From: Symsagittifera roscoffensis
Taxonomy: Eukaryota; Xenacoelomorpha; Acoela; Convolutidae
DNA: 64,000 bases
Reading direction: 5' to 3'
Assembly (NCBI RefSeq): GCF_963678635.1
Contig: NC_087070.1
Coordinates: 44,995,467 to 45,059,466, forward strand
The notes beneath the pieces were generated by a model. The model had not been told where the DNA came from, ran no database searches, and saw only the letters and a list, made by a program, of their open reading frames with translations. Below, piece after piece: positions 24,949-35,239 of this stretch; position 1 is the stretch's first letter; every line of letters starts with the position of its first letter. The translations under genes and the position numbers were made by a program.

Positions 24949-25481
24949 TTGTTCCGACTTTCGATACGAAAGTAACGGAATATTTGTGCTCGGGGTGGGT
25001 TTTTTTTTCTTCAGACAAAATTCGACTTTTTAACTAGCCATTTTTGACGGAATTTTTTTATATCATTCGAAAGCTATTGTTGTCCTGAGCTTGAACTTAA
25101 AAAAGATATTTTACCTGTGATCATTTTTCATAAAGTTATGGGGGTTTAAAGACTGCCATTTTGGCCAATTTGGGACAATTAACGCGCGATAAATTTCGCG
25201 CTATTAACGCGTAAGCGAGGTTTAATCCGTCTTAGAAATAGTTCCAAATTGGTTCAAGGATGCTTTTATGCCATAATTGATTTGTTAATAGGCGCAAAGT
25301 CTATCACTTTGTAGTTAATATGACCTGTGGGGGGATGTTTTTACATAAAATCTCAAATTTTTTCAAAGATTTTATTTTTTTATTTTTTCTATTACATTAA
25401 AATTTTTCATGTTATTAATGCTCCATAGTCCTTAAAAGGCTGTCGGAACATTCAGGGCTTCGCCCTGATACGAGCAGTCTT
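24949..25481. mobile_element. Helentron-like non-autonomous insertion (about 530 bp)
   Basis: It is absent from copy A, where the empty site reads TTAT|TTGATTAGCG (about 17270). The left end is TGTTCCGAC (24950-24958). Its reverse complement GTCGGAACA (25442-25450) lies about 30 bases inside the right end. The right end then carries a perfect stem CAGGGC-TTC-GCCCTG (25453-25467). Insertion between two T, asymmetric inverted repeats and a 3' terminal hairpin are the hallmarks described for Helentrons and their short derivatives. An internal palindrome GCGCGA/TCGCGC sits at 25184-25201. No protein is encoded. The class is inferred; the insertion itself is directly visible. Confidence 0.6.
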
Positions 25482-25697
25482 GTTTGATTAGCGATTGATT
25501 AGCTTCTCATCAATTTTTAGTTTTGCATAATTCAGAAATCAAATTTCAATTTGAACGGAGTATGATTATTGTATTGTTTTGCTGAAAAATGAAGCAATTA
25601 AGATAGGCTAATTTATCCATTTTTATTCAAGTGGTCACTTTTGTGTCAGTTAGTGAAATAACAAACATTACAGCACAGTTTTTTGTTCAAAAAAATT

Positions 25698-26005
25698 TTT
25701 GTTCCGACTTTCGAAGAAGGTGACTGAATTATTTCGTCGGTCTGGTTTTTTCTTCAGACTAAATACGGCTTCTTATATAATTATACCGAAAAACAGTTTA
25801 GTTCGTCCGAAAGAAACTTATCGTTATCTTGAGTTCAAACTTGAAAAAATATTTTATCTTCAAATTTTGAGTGTTATTTCTAAAAATTTAAAAAATTGTC
25901 AGGTTGACCCATTTAGTTTAAAAATTTAGGTTTAAAAAATTGCCATTTTGACCCATTTAAGACAACTATTTCTTTTTATTAATGCGTAAACGGAGATCTA
26001 ATCCG
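25698..26005. mobile_element. Diverged relic related to the 24949 insertion, copy B
   Basis: Counterpart of 17495-17790. It also carries a small local duplication (AAAAAATTG.CA.*TTGACCCATTTA twice, 25890-25960). Confidence 0.5.
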
Positions 26006-26319
26006 GCTTGAAGTTTTTGCAAACTGAACTGAGGCCAACAATTTTCACTAAATAATTTGTTACCAGACACTGAATTCCTTACTGCGTAAGGAGGATTTTC
26101 AAAAAAAAATTCGAACATTTTTTCAATTTTTTTTTCAACCTCTATCAATTAATTTCCAACTTAGAAGCGAGTTAACATTCTTGTATTCCCATACCCCCTT
26201 TTAACGGATTTCGAAGAGGGATTGAAGTGTTTGATTTTTAATTTGACCAAATTTGGTTAAATACACGGATGTTGTTCGATTCAAAATCCGTGTTCGGAAA
26301 CAGCCCTTACCGTCTAACA

Positions 26320-26975
26320 GAATTTCGGTACATAGTCGAAAACATGGTCAAAAAATATTCGAACACTCTTTCAAATCAAAGTCGAACACAAAATGTGGTT
26401 GAATCATAGTCGAATAAAAAGTCGAAAACAACGTGTAGTTGCAATATAGTCGAAACATTACTGAAGGAAACTAGAGCGCTATGACAAAAATGATCAAACA
26501 CAGTCGAAACTTGGTCAAACACCAGGGCAAAATTAATTCAGTCAAACTTGGCCTTGAGTTCAAAAAACGGGCTACTTGCGGTTTCGAAAAATGCCCGAGA
26601 AGAGATTATTTGCCATTAAAATTAACCGAAATTTTGATGCACCGAAGGAAAGACAATTTGCCACATCCAAGTTAAAAAAAAAAAATCTGCTGATTCCCAC
26701 TTAAAATATACCATATTAGATGAAAGTTATTCAACTTATTTTATTATTTGGTGATAAAACATCAAGGTTGATCAATTTTGATACAAACTTGAAAAAATGT
26801 CGGTCAAAGCACATCCAGTTTGCGTCGAGTCGGTCGAGAAGCAAAGCACACCTTGGTCAGACAGAGTCGAACACATTTTTCTTGTATCGAATCAGTCGAA
26901 ACATTACCAATTTTGCTTAAGCCGGTTGAAACAGCTATATTTGATTGATTCGGTTGAAACTTAACTCGAAATTAA
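26320..26975 (+). repeat. Cluster of GTCGAAACA-like words, copy B
   Basis: Counterpart of 18050-18725 with the same word order and spacing. Confidence 0.5.
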
Positions 26976-27059
26976 CTTCAGTTGCAGCGTACGTCGCCGC
27001 ACAATTTTGTGCAAGTTTTGGCAAAAGTGGTTATTGAAAAAAAAACCACCCCTTGTATG

Positions 27060-27245
27060 TTTTTCAACCCGATTGAACAAAATGTACATAATCTAATAAA
27101 GAATATTTATGATTTAAGAGCAAATATTTGGGCTACCGGATGGCTGTTCAAAATATTTCAAAAACAATTTTCAGGTAATTTGTATGTCTGGATAGGAATC
27201 AATTGGAATTACATTCGAGTGCTATTTAAATTCGTACCTTTTTAA
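27060..27245 (+). other. 62-codon frame, copy B counterpart of 18800
   Basis: It starts MFFNPIEQNVHNL. It stays open, but the changes are mostly amino-acid altering. Confidence 0.15.
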
Positions 27246-27575
27246 GCTTTTATTTTTTTGTCAATTAAGTGCATAAAAAATTTCTCGCGTATTTTTTATA
27301 CTATCCTCAACATCTGTTTGAAAGAGCATCAAAAATTCTTGCATTAACAAGTCTTTTGAGTGACCTTTTTGTGCTACAGAACATTTAAATATTGTTGGAA
27401 GCGGCTTATAGATATAGCACAGGCGTTGAACTCCACAGTTTCATTGACAATAAGCCATACATTTCGAACAATTGAAGCTACATTTTAATTCAAAGAGATA
27501 TATTTGGTAGCCAATTGAACAAAAAAAGCGTTGCAGAAAATAAACGTTCAATAAGCTTTCAATATATTCTTGTTT

Positions 27576-27701
27576 ATGAAAAAAAAACAAGCAAATGTTT
27601 TCAATTTTGAAGATTGTATTAATGCTCATAATTCATATTTAGATTTGATTGAAATGAAAGACCAACATGGTTTGTTAGAAAAGACTTTGATGCCCTTTTA
27701 G
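27576..27701 (+). other. 41-codon frame, copy B counterpart of 19319
   Basis: Same start, length and stop as in copy A, with no indel between them. Unrecognised. Confidence 0.2.
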
Positions 27702-28645
27702 CACTTTCTTCATGCAATTTTTCATTTAATCAAGTTTTGATTTATAGATTTTACAACTCCAAATATATCGATAAATAGTGCTTAAAGTTTTATTGCCACC
27801 GAATTCTGTTAGTTTTTTTAGTTCAAATTTTTACCAAAAGAATTATCTTTTCAATTCTTTAAAGTTGTATGTGTACCAGCTTCTAAAGACAGTTAAAAGA
27901 CATACGCCAGAAGCTATTAACTAATCAAAAGTTTGACGGACATCAAATTTATATCTAGGTACTGTTATTGAAGCACCGTTCACTGTATTTAACGACTACT
28001 TTTGACTAAATTTTGCCAAAAATTTGAAACCATTATTTTTCTCAGCTGGCTTTGACAGTGTTTTTGCACCAATTTGATAACTCTCAAAAAATTCTCAACA
28101 AAACGCAAAATTTTTAAAACCATATTTGCGTATAATAAACAATCACAGCAAAATGTTTGCTTATACTAAGAGTAAAAGTTCAGTTACCGTATAATCAAAA
28201 ATCTAGATTTGGTACGTTTTCGGCGACTTGAAATGCGCACGTGTTTTTCAGATTGCATATAATTGTTACAATTTTTACTAACGCTGAGTTATAACTTTTT
28301 GCTAGCTAAAACGTGATTATTATTATAAAAATAGCCAGGTGCTCTTACGAAACTTCTTAATTTATCGACCGTGGGATGACTAAAACTTCAAGGCTCTGCT
28401 CAAACCAATAGATTAGTTGTGAAAGCTTGAGCTGGTTAATAACTTAAATAAAAGACATACTAAACACCTCACAAGTTTGTTTTAGATACAAACGATTTTT
28501 CAATAATTTTGAAAAAAAAGTTATCAAACGACAAGAGTTCATCCTTGTTTTTGAAAATTGATATAACTTTCATAAAAAATCGGCAGTGCGCAAATTAAAC
28601 CAACCCTTTTATACGCTTGGTCTAAAAAATAACCTCCAAAAAACT

Positions 28646-28670
28646 CATCTACGCTTACTTACGTAGACGA
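28646..28670. repeat. Short inverted repeat upstream of SAM exon
   Basis: TCTACG, eight bases, CGTAGA. It is kept identically upstream of exon A (about 20298-20317). It lies within 300 bases of the presumed first exon and might be a regulatory site; no factor is assigned. Confidence 0.3.
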
Positions 28671-28774
28671 AGAGTACTTCCTTATACATTTCATGGTAAC
28701 ACTACACCATAGCGGGAAAGATAGAAGGGAAATGAATTTCGTCCTAAAACATGGAAAACTTACCATTGCCGCCT

Positions 28775-28782
28775 TTATATAT
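28775..28782 (+). promoter_or_regulatory. Candidate TATA-like box upstream of SAM exon B
   Basis: TTATATAT about 155 bases before the ATG at 28935. Motif-only evidence. Confidence 0.25.
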
Positions 28783-28934
28783 TAACCACGGGACCATTTT
28801 CCCCTTTTCCTTTTCAAATAGTATTTCAATGAGTCATACTTTTTATTCACACACTTGTTACACCATCGTTGCTCTATTACCATTTTTCCATTTGACCGAT
28901 TTGTTCTCCTCATTTCAAAATAGTTACTATAAAA

Positions 28935-29335
28935 ATGGAGGATTATTTCTACTCCTACCTTCAAGTTGCCAAACTTGAGAAATATTACCCAAATTTTGTC
29001 AAAAGTGGTATAACTCATTCGAGTTCATTGACTAATTTAAAAACGATAGATTATTACAATTTAGGAATTAAAGAAAATCGGGATCAGAAAAAATTATTTC
29101 AGCTAATCGACATCATTAGGAATTTGGACCCCAGTGAAGAAGTTTCGTCGCAAGAAGACGCGAGAAAAAGTGAAGATAAAATGAGTTCTCCAGCGTTGCA
29201 GCAAAAGCCAGTGATTCGGGTCAGTTCTGGAAGCTCAAACTCACCAAGCAGTTTGGCCTCCCCGGCAGAAATGTACCGAAAATTGACAGGGCGCGACCAG
29301 ACAAAGTCACCTTCACCCAGAATTGAAATTCAAAG
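28935..29335 (+). CDS. KIF24: SAM-domain first exon, duplicate B, of KIF24-like kinesin
   Basis: The copy nearest the motor exon and so the favoured first exon. ATG (AAAATGG context) opens 133 codons plus two bases. Residues 1-66 are the SAM-like bundle, including YSYLQVAKLEKYYPNF and DYYNLGIKENRDQKKLFQL. The rest is a Ser/Lys/Pro-rich linker. The exon end is set at CAAAG|GTCGGC (29335|29336), where similarity to duplicate A drops and where the phase matches the acceptor at 35239|35240; joining makes an AGA codon. In KIF24 the SAM domain precedes a linker and then an internal kinesin-13 motor, as reconstructed here. If the GT is not used, the frame runs to a stop at 29378 (147 codons). Confidence in SAM identity is fair; in the exact donor it is moderate. 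Confidence 0.68.
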
Positions 29336-30119
29336 GTCGGCATTAAGTTTTAGAAAAACAATATTGCAAAACTTTTAGGGAGCTTTTTGGCAAGGCGAAA
29401 ACTCTTAAGCTTCCAAAAAAACTAAGATATTTTGGTGAAAGTAAAATTAGTCGTGCTTATTGGCTCAGTACATCTTGGGCTCAAATAATAAATCAATCTC
29501 GAATCTCCTCAAAAAAATATCTTTGTTGTTGGCTGGTTTATTTTTTTATGTATTTTTTTTTGTCACCAAATATCATTTTTCTGCTCAAGCAATGTTCTGC
29601 CGTTAATAATTAAACATTTGAAACATTAGGTGGGTAAAACTGTAAGATTATTAATAAAGAGTTGTTCAACTAACTGAAAATCCTATTCAAAACAGCAAAT
29701 ATTTGCATCAGAAACGAATCATTAGATGTTTTGTCAGCTGTTAGAGTTGTTTCGTAAATAGTGTCTTTTTCCTCATTCCACCCAAAAAAAAGATATTTCA
29801 TATTCTTAAAATTAAAATATTGGGCTTGAATTTACTTGACTGAAAACAGCCAATAAGACTCTGGTAGCAGTTCAAAATATTTTGCTCATATTTTTTTTTT
29901 CATAAAAAGCCGAATTGACATAAAATCAAAGATTTTTTTTGTTAAATATTCAAATTCAATCTAATCGCATGCTGAGTTGTGATCGGGCTAAAAAATAGGA
30001 AATTTGTCTAAGTGGAAAAACATTTTCGCCTCCCTCACATTTGCTCAAATAGGCACGCGAGTTCGGCTTTGTTAGCAGTCGGCTATACAATAAATAAGCT
30101 CATTAGGTTAATTATTATT

Positions 30120-30333
30120 GCTGCGATCATAACGACCAGTGTTTTGATCTTACTTTCTACATTGACCTAAGAAATTACAATATTTGGACTAAATATGTTA
30201 AAAAACAGAAATCTTTGATTTTTTTGAAAAATATTCATTTTGTTTAATTAATTAAATGTTTTGGTCAAAAATTTGTAATTTGTTAGGTCAATGGATGAAG
30301 CAAACAGAAGAAAACTGGTCGTTATAAAAGCAG
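30120..30333. repeat. Imperfect fold-back repeat in the intron
   Basis: 30120-30194 and 30258-30333 are imperfect reverse complements (ATAACGACCAGT pairs with ACTGGTCGTTAT; CATTGACCTAA with TTAGGTCAATG). The loop is about 60 bases. Likely a small MITE-type relic. Confidence 0.65.
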
Positions 30334-30452
30334 TACTGATAGTAAAATTTAGTCACTCACTTTTTTATTTAGCCGATTGAAAGCAAAGAAGAACTAACGT
30401 GCCTAATTGAGTAGATGGGAACTTGATTTGATCGTTCAATTTTGCTGATAGA

Positions 30453-30616
30453 TTTACTTAACAATCTCACTCCCTCTAAATAAAGTTAGCAAATTAGCAC
30501 TAAATTTTTCTGGTAAAATACTAATTTCGCTTCTTTACGATTGGTCAAAAACTTGCCCATTTAACCTACTTAACAATCCCCTCCCTTTACTTAAAGGAAG
30601 GAAGATTGTTAAGTAG
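30453..30616. repeat. Hairpin with CTACTTAACAATC arms
   Basis: CTACTTAACAATC (30566-30578) pairs perfectly with GATTGTTAAGTAG (30604-30616), with an inner CCTTTACTTAAAGG palindrome. A third copy of the arm is at 30455. This could be the two ends of a small transposon. Confidence 0.6.
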
Positions 30617-31759
30617 ATCCATGCTGATTTATAATATAATAAAAGTTGAAAACAAGTAGCAAAAATTTTAGACCACAAATATTACTTCCCCTAATTTTTC
30701 AGATTGAGGTCGCTTTTTGAGCGCTGTATAGGAATAGGTCCTGAAAAAAATTAACAAAAAATTGAAAGCTTTATTAATTTACTTTGATATCGACTAAAAT
30801 TGTTTTCCAAATTGAACGAAATGTTCTGTAACTGCTTTATTTTTTGTACCTAATTTTTGTTGAGCTTTTGAGTTTTGTAAAGCAAGAGAAACACTAAATG
30901 ATGCTTCATGCATAAATTTGTTTTTGGTTGAACTAATTTTTTAACAATAGAAATAACAGATTTTCATATAAAAGCTTTACTTGCTGGTCGGAATGAAAGT
31001 GAAAGAAAGAAAATTTTTGAGAGTCGTAGAAACAATTAGTTTTTTATTGCGATTATTCACGACACTTGCTGATGACATCCTGCTGAATCAAAGACATGGT
31101 TTTCAAGTCAGTTATAATGTTGGTGGTTGAAAAAAGCGCAAAAGTTACACACAGGATATTTCCTTGAGCATAATAGTGTACAAGTTGTACAAAAAGCTTC
31201 CAAAACTGGGATTGATAAAGTTTTAAAAAAGTCTATGCATTATAGGTTTGAAGTTAAGCAGTCTTACTAGTTTTTATAGCAATCATCTATCGCAAAAGAA
31301 CACAGTGTAGTAAATCAACTTTAGAAAAATTATGTTCGTTTTCAGAATTCTCTAATGGCGACAAAACAAACTGTTTCATTTTGTTAAAACTGTGAAACCA
31401 CCAGCAAAAAATGTTTTCTTTCCCCTTGTATGGTCGCAATCCTTGAATTCAAAAACAATTTGACCGGTACTAAACAGATTAAAACACTAAACAAGAATTC
31501 GATTACTATAAAACGAATTATTCTTTCATGTTAATCAATGCATTATTTACAACTTGTTTTCAATTCTTAGTAACTAACGGAGAAAAATCTCCGTGTGTTT
31601 ACGTTTTAATTTGCAAATAAAATGGAAAAGACTGAGCAAAACATTTGCAAAGCAGTTTTAGAAATTTTGCGCTTTTAGACATCAAACTTTGGCTTTTTTC
31701 AATTTTGCGAGGAACCCCATGACTGATCAAATTGTATAAGTTTTTTTAAAAAGAGTTCC

Positions 31760-32460
31760 ACAAAAGTTTATTGAAAAAAGAAGCGCATCAAAATTCTTTG
31801 CGCATCAAAGTTTTTTTTGCATTCTTGGGGATTTTTTATTGTTGTTTGAACTCATGTGCTCTGGCACTGACCTTTTCGAAACCCTATCCTTCATGATTGA
31901 AGCATGGAATAAACACGAGCATTAATTGATACACCTTGACAGATTTTAGCTTGCCATTTTTTACTGAAGGTTAATCTGAAAAAACAAAAACCAAACCAAG
32001 TTTTGACGTTTTGTAGTGTTATTATGATCTTTCTAATAACCCTATTTTCATCAAACAACATCACAAGAGGTCAAACATCAAAAAAATCAGCAAGAAAGCA
32101 GAAAAATCCAGAATTTTTTTGCTATTGTTTTTTCAATTAGCGTTTGTAGAAATTTGGTTTAAAAGCGAACTGTAGGAACTCAACGAATTCCTACAAAAGT
32201 TTATTGAAAAAGCAATAACATAGAAAGTCTGGACTTTTCTGTTTTATTGCCGATTATTTTTCGATGTTTTTTGAACTATGGTGCTCTTACACTCACACTA
32301 TTGAAATATTGTCCTTTCGCGATTGGAAACCGAATGTGATTTAAAAAATTTGATTGCTATAATTTGACAGATTTAAACACCATCATCAATTTTTACTGAA
32401 AGTTTAAAAAAAAACAGTTTTTGTCATTTCTTAGTGTTATCAAGATCTTTCTACTGGCCT
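31760..32460. repeat. Diverged direct repeat pair in the intron
   Basis: About 31765-32045 and 32195-32455 share the same ordered landmarks: TTTATTGAAAAA, TTTGAACT, GTGCTCT, CTTGACAGATTT/TTTGACAGATTT, TTTTTACTGAA, TAGTGTTAT and GATCTTTCTA. Heavily diverged, so an old duplication. Confidence 0.55.
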
Positions 32461-33304
32461 TAAAGAAACTCGAAAAACTGTTATTTTGATCACTGCAACT
32501 TGTTTGAATTCAAAAATATCTTCACGACGCATTCAGATTTTTTTTTCAACAAAGGCAATAAGATATTATTCGAAACACTTTAGCTAAAGACCAAATTTAT
32601 CAAAAAAATGACTTTCATTTTCATTGATCCCATATTTTGATTTTGAATTTTTAAGATTTAGGATGTGTTGGAGTTACAAAACGATATCGTATGGCAATAT
32701 AGTACGCTTTAAAACAAGTGTTTGATATCTACCTAAGAATCACGGTACAATTTTGAACACTAGTAAAAGTGAACAACACAAAAATGATTTAAGATTTTGT
32801 GAGCCCTAGAGGTCTAAATGCAAAATCCAGATATCACTTACTGTTACAGGCTCAAAACATTACACTGACCTGAATAAAAATTAATTTGAAATGCGCATAA
32901 AATTTGAAATGTTTTGAGTCTTGTATTTGTTTACTATTTGAATTGCATAATTACAATTGTGCTGAAAAAAATATCGGGGGTTTGTTCCTGAAACAACTGA
33001 TTTCTAGCCAATTCCGGATGAATATGTTTTATATTGTTGCAATATCTGCTAATTTTTGCTTCAGTTCTGTCAGAAATTATTTACTCGTTAAGCACAATTT
33101 GAGCCTGATTTAGCTTTGCTTCTATTATGACGACTCTCAAAATTGATATAACAATTTAAAAAGTATATGTATGACGCAACTAAAAAAATTAGAAATGATT
33201 CGAGATGAACACAGTTTCATTTTTTTGCTCCGACCAAGAAGCGGGAAAGAGCTATCTATTCAGTTGTTCTTTAGTTGTTGTTCCAACCAATTGTGTCTTA
33301 GTTG

Positions 33305-33660
33305 TTTTTATTTTTTCTCTTTTTTTTCTACGCAAAATCAGGAACCATAAATAGTCATTGGACTAGGTTGAGTGATATATCATTTTATAGCCCTTCCTGT
33401 TTGAAATTATTGATTTTTAGCCTAAATTCAAGCAAGTAAAGCGAGCGAGCACGCTTATTTATGCTTAATTTAGGCCGTTTACAATAGTTTATTTTTTGCT
33501 TAACTTCAATTTTACTTGAGTAAAAAATTTTTTGGAGAACTATAGTGCCATTTTGGGAAGCAAAAACTTCAAAAACTTTTAAAATTTTGCAAAAAAATTT
33601 TAAAGTTTCAAATTTTTTTGTTTTTCTAGTCATTTTTCCTCAAAAAATCTCGCATTTTCT
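33305..33660. repeat. Old copy of the 46.7-47.2 kb repeat family in the intron
   Basis: It aligns in order with 46750-47165: a CGCAAAATCA.G.ACCA word, ATATATCAT, CTTATTTATGCTTAATTT, AGCAAAAACTTCAAAA and TTTTTCTAGTCATTTTTCCT. Diverged by many substitutions and short gaps. Confidence 0.6.
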
Positions 33661-35239
33661 GTATAACTTGCACAGTACCCGGCTTTTCTTGTTTTTTTTT
33701 CATTTTCCCGTGGCTAGTTCATATAACTCAGGGCGGGGCGTGCGTAGCGCGCAGATAGAACGAAAAACTTTGATTCAAAGTGTGGAAAGCTAAATTTTTG
33801 CTGTGAAAAGCTAGTTTCGCAGTTTCATTCAGCTATTCCTTGGCCGCAAAAATCAAATAAATAAAAAATTGAAAATATTAATAAAGTCTTCCTGTTTCTG
33901 CACCACGCAGAAAACAACAACACAGTTCGAAAATAAAAATTTTTCCTTTGGTTTTTCTTCAAACTTAAATATGTCCGGACAATCAGGTGTATTGGTGATG
34001 TGGTTTTTTTCTCAGTTTCTTTGATCATATTGACTGTGATTGAGGCACTCATATGAAGGTTATAGGTGATCGAGTTTGATTTCATAGTAGACATTTTTCA
34101 GCGATGATTCGGATTTTGAATTAATAAAAAAATTCTCACATCGCGCGAAATTTTGAAAAAGCATGTTCCAATTTTTCCTATTACGATTGAAATATTACGG
34201 CTCAATGCGTTTGTCGGCTAAAAAAAACGGAAATGGTTTCAGGAATGCTTTTTGAAAAACTGCAGCATATGTTATGAAGTCTTATTTTGATAAACTTTTT
34301 TAAATAGAAATTTGATAAATGATTCTTCGAGAAAAACTTTCTCGAACATGGTAACTTTTAACGAGTAGTCACCAGACAATAAAAATAAAACGTGCTACGT
34401 CAGAAGGCAGCAAATTGAAACTCTCGAAAGTTTTAACTAAATTTTACCTGACGTCATTACACGTTGATGTAACAACCAATTTTGTAAATACTTTTTGTCC
34501 GATGAATTCTGTACAGGTCAATATACTAACAATTTTGAGAGCTGAGACGTTGTTCAAAATTTGACGGTTTTTACAGCCTTGATATTATTTTTTACTGAAG
34601 TTAAAGCCGAAATGAAGTGTCAATTTTGGTAAGTTTTCACATCAAGTGTGTGATCCAGTGTAGTGTATCAGGCCAACAACTTTTTTGAGAAAACGCGCCA
34701 AATTTTTTTCCGAGTGTTATAAAAATGCCGAGTGATATGCCGCTTGATATATTTTTTGCCGCAAATCTAGAATAAATAGCCTGCTGAAGTAGACCGCTTT
34801 CCCATCAATTCTGGTTGCCAATTTTTTCCAAAGCTCCAAATTGGTTTTAACGACAGCTATTTCTGGCTGGCCAACCCTAAATATTTTTTTTCCAAAGGGG
34901 AATACTGACTACTTTTTTACTGCGCCCAGAGCTTAGCCAAATATGTTTCTTTTGAGATTTCCAAGGGTTTTCGTGTTTCGAAATTCGAAAACGTACAAAA
35001 ATTATTAGTCATCATTTGCTCCCAGTCCCCTGATTTGTCAGATATATATTTTTTAGTTTTAACTTTTGCTTAGCTTTTTCTATAAGAGACATGAAGTTAT
35101 TCAAATTTATATGAGAGTTTTTCGAAGTCACAATAGTCGGCTTCTTTTGTTCTGTTTGAATTTATTGTAGAACAAAAAGTTGTTTTAATCGATGCAGTCT
35201 AATTGAGGAAAATGTGTAAAGGCTCTCGCTATGTTTTAG

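Larger units (their letters stand above)
21307..29645. repeat. Tandem segmental duplication, copy B (about 8.3 kb)
   Basis: It opens with the same GGTTAATCAATTAGCATG as copy A and ends at ACATTAGGTGGGTAAAA, matching the end of A (ACATTAGGTAGGTAAAA) just before the junction. The two units abut in direct orientation. Confidence 0.93.
29336..35239 (+). other. KIF24: Presumed intron of the KIF24-like gene (about 5.9 kb)
   Basis: AT-rich, with no credible coding frame. The 3' end reads CTATGTTTTAG| at 35229-35239 with CTAAT 35 bases upstream as a possible branch point. The frame of the motor exon is closed by a TAA at 35217, so the exon must begin between there and the motor domain. The first 310 bases are the end of copy B. 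Further small exons inside it cannot be excluded. Confidence 0.6.

Noticed and set aside
18800-27245. 62-codon frame in both duplicates as a real gene
   Set aside because: Nearly all differences between the copies alter the amino acid, which argues against selection for a protein.
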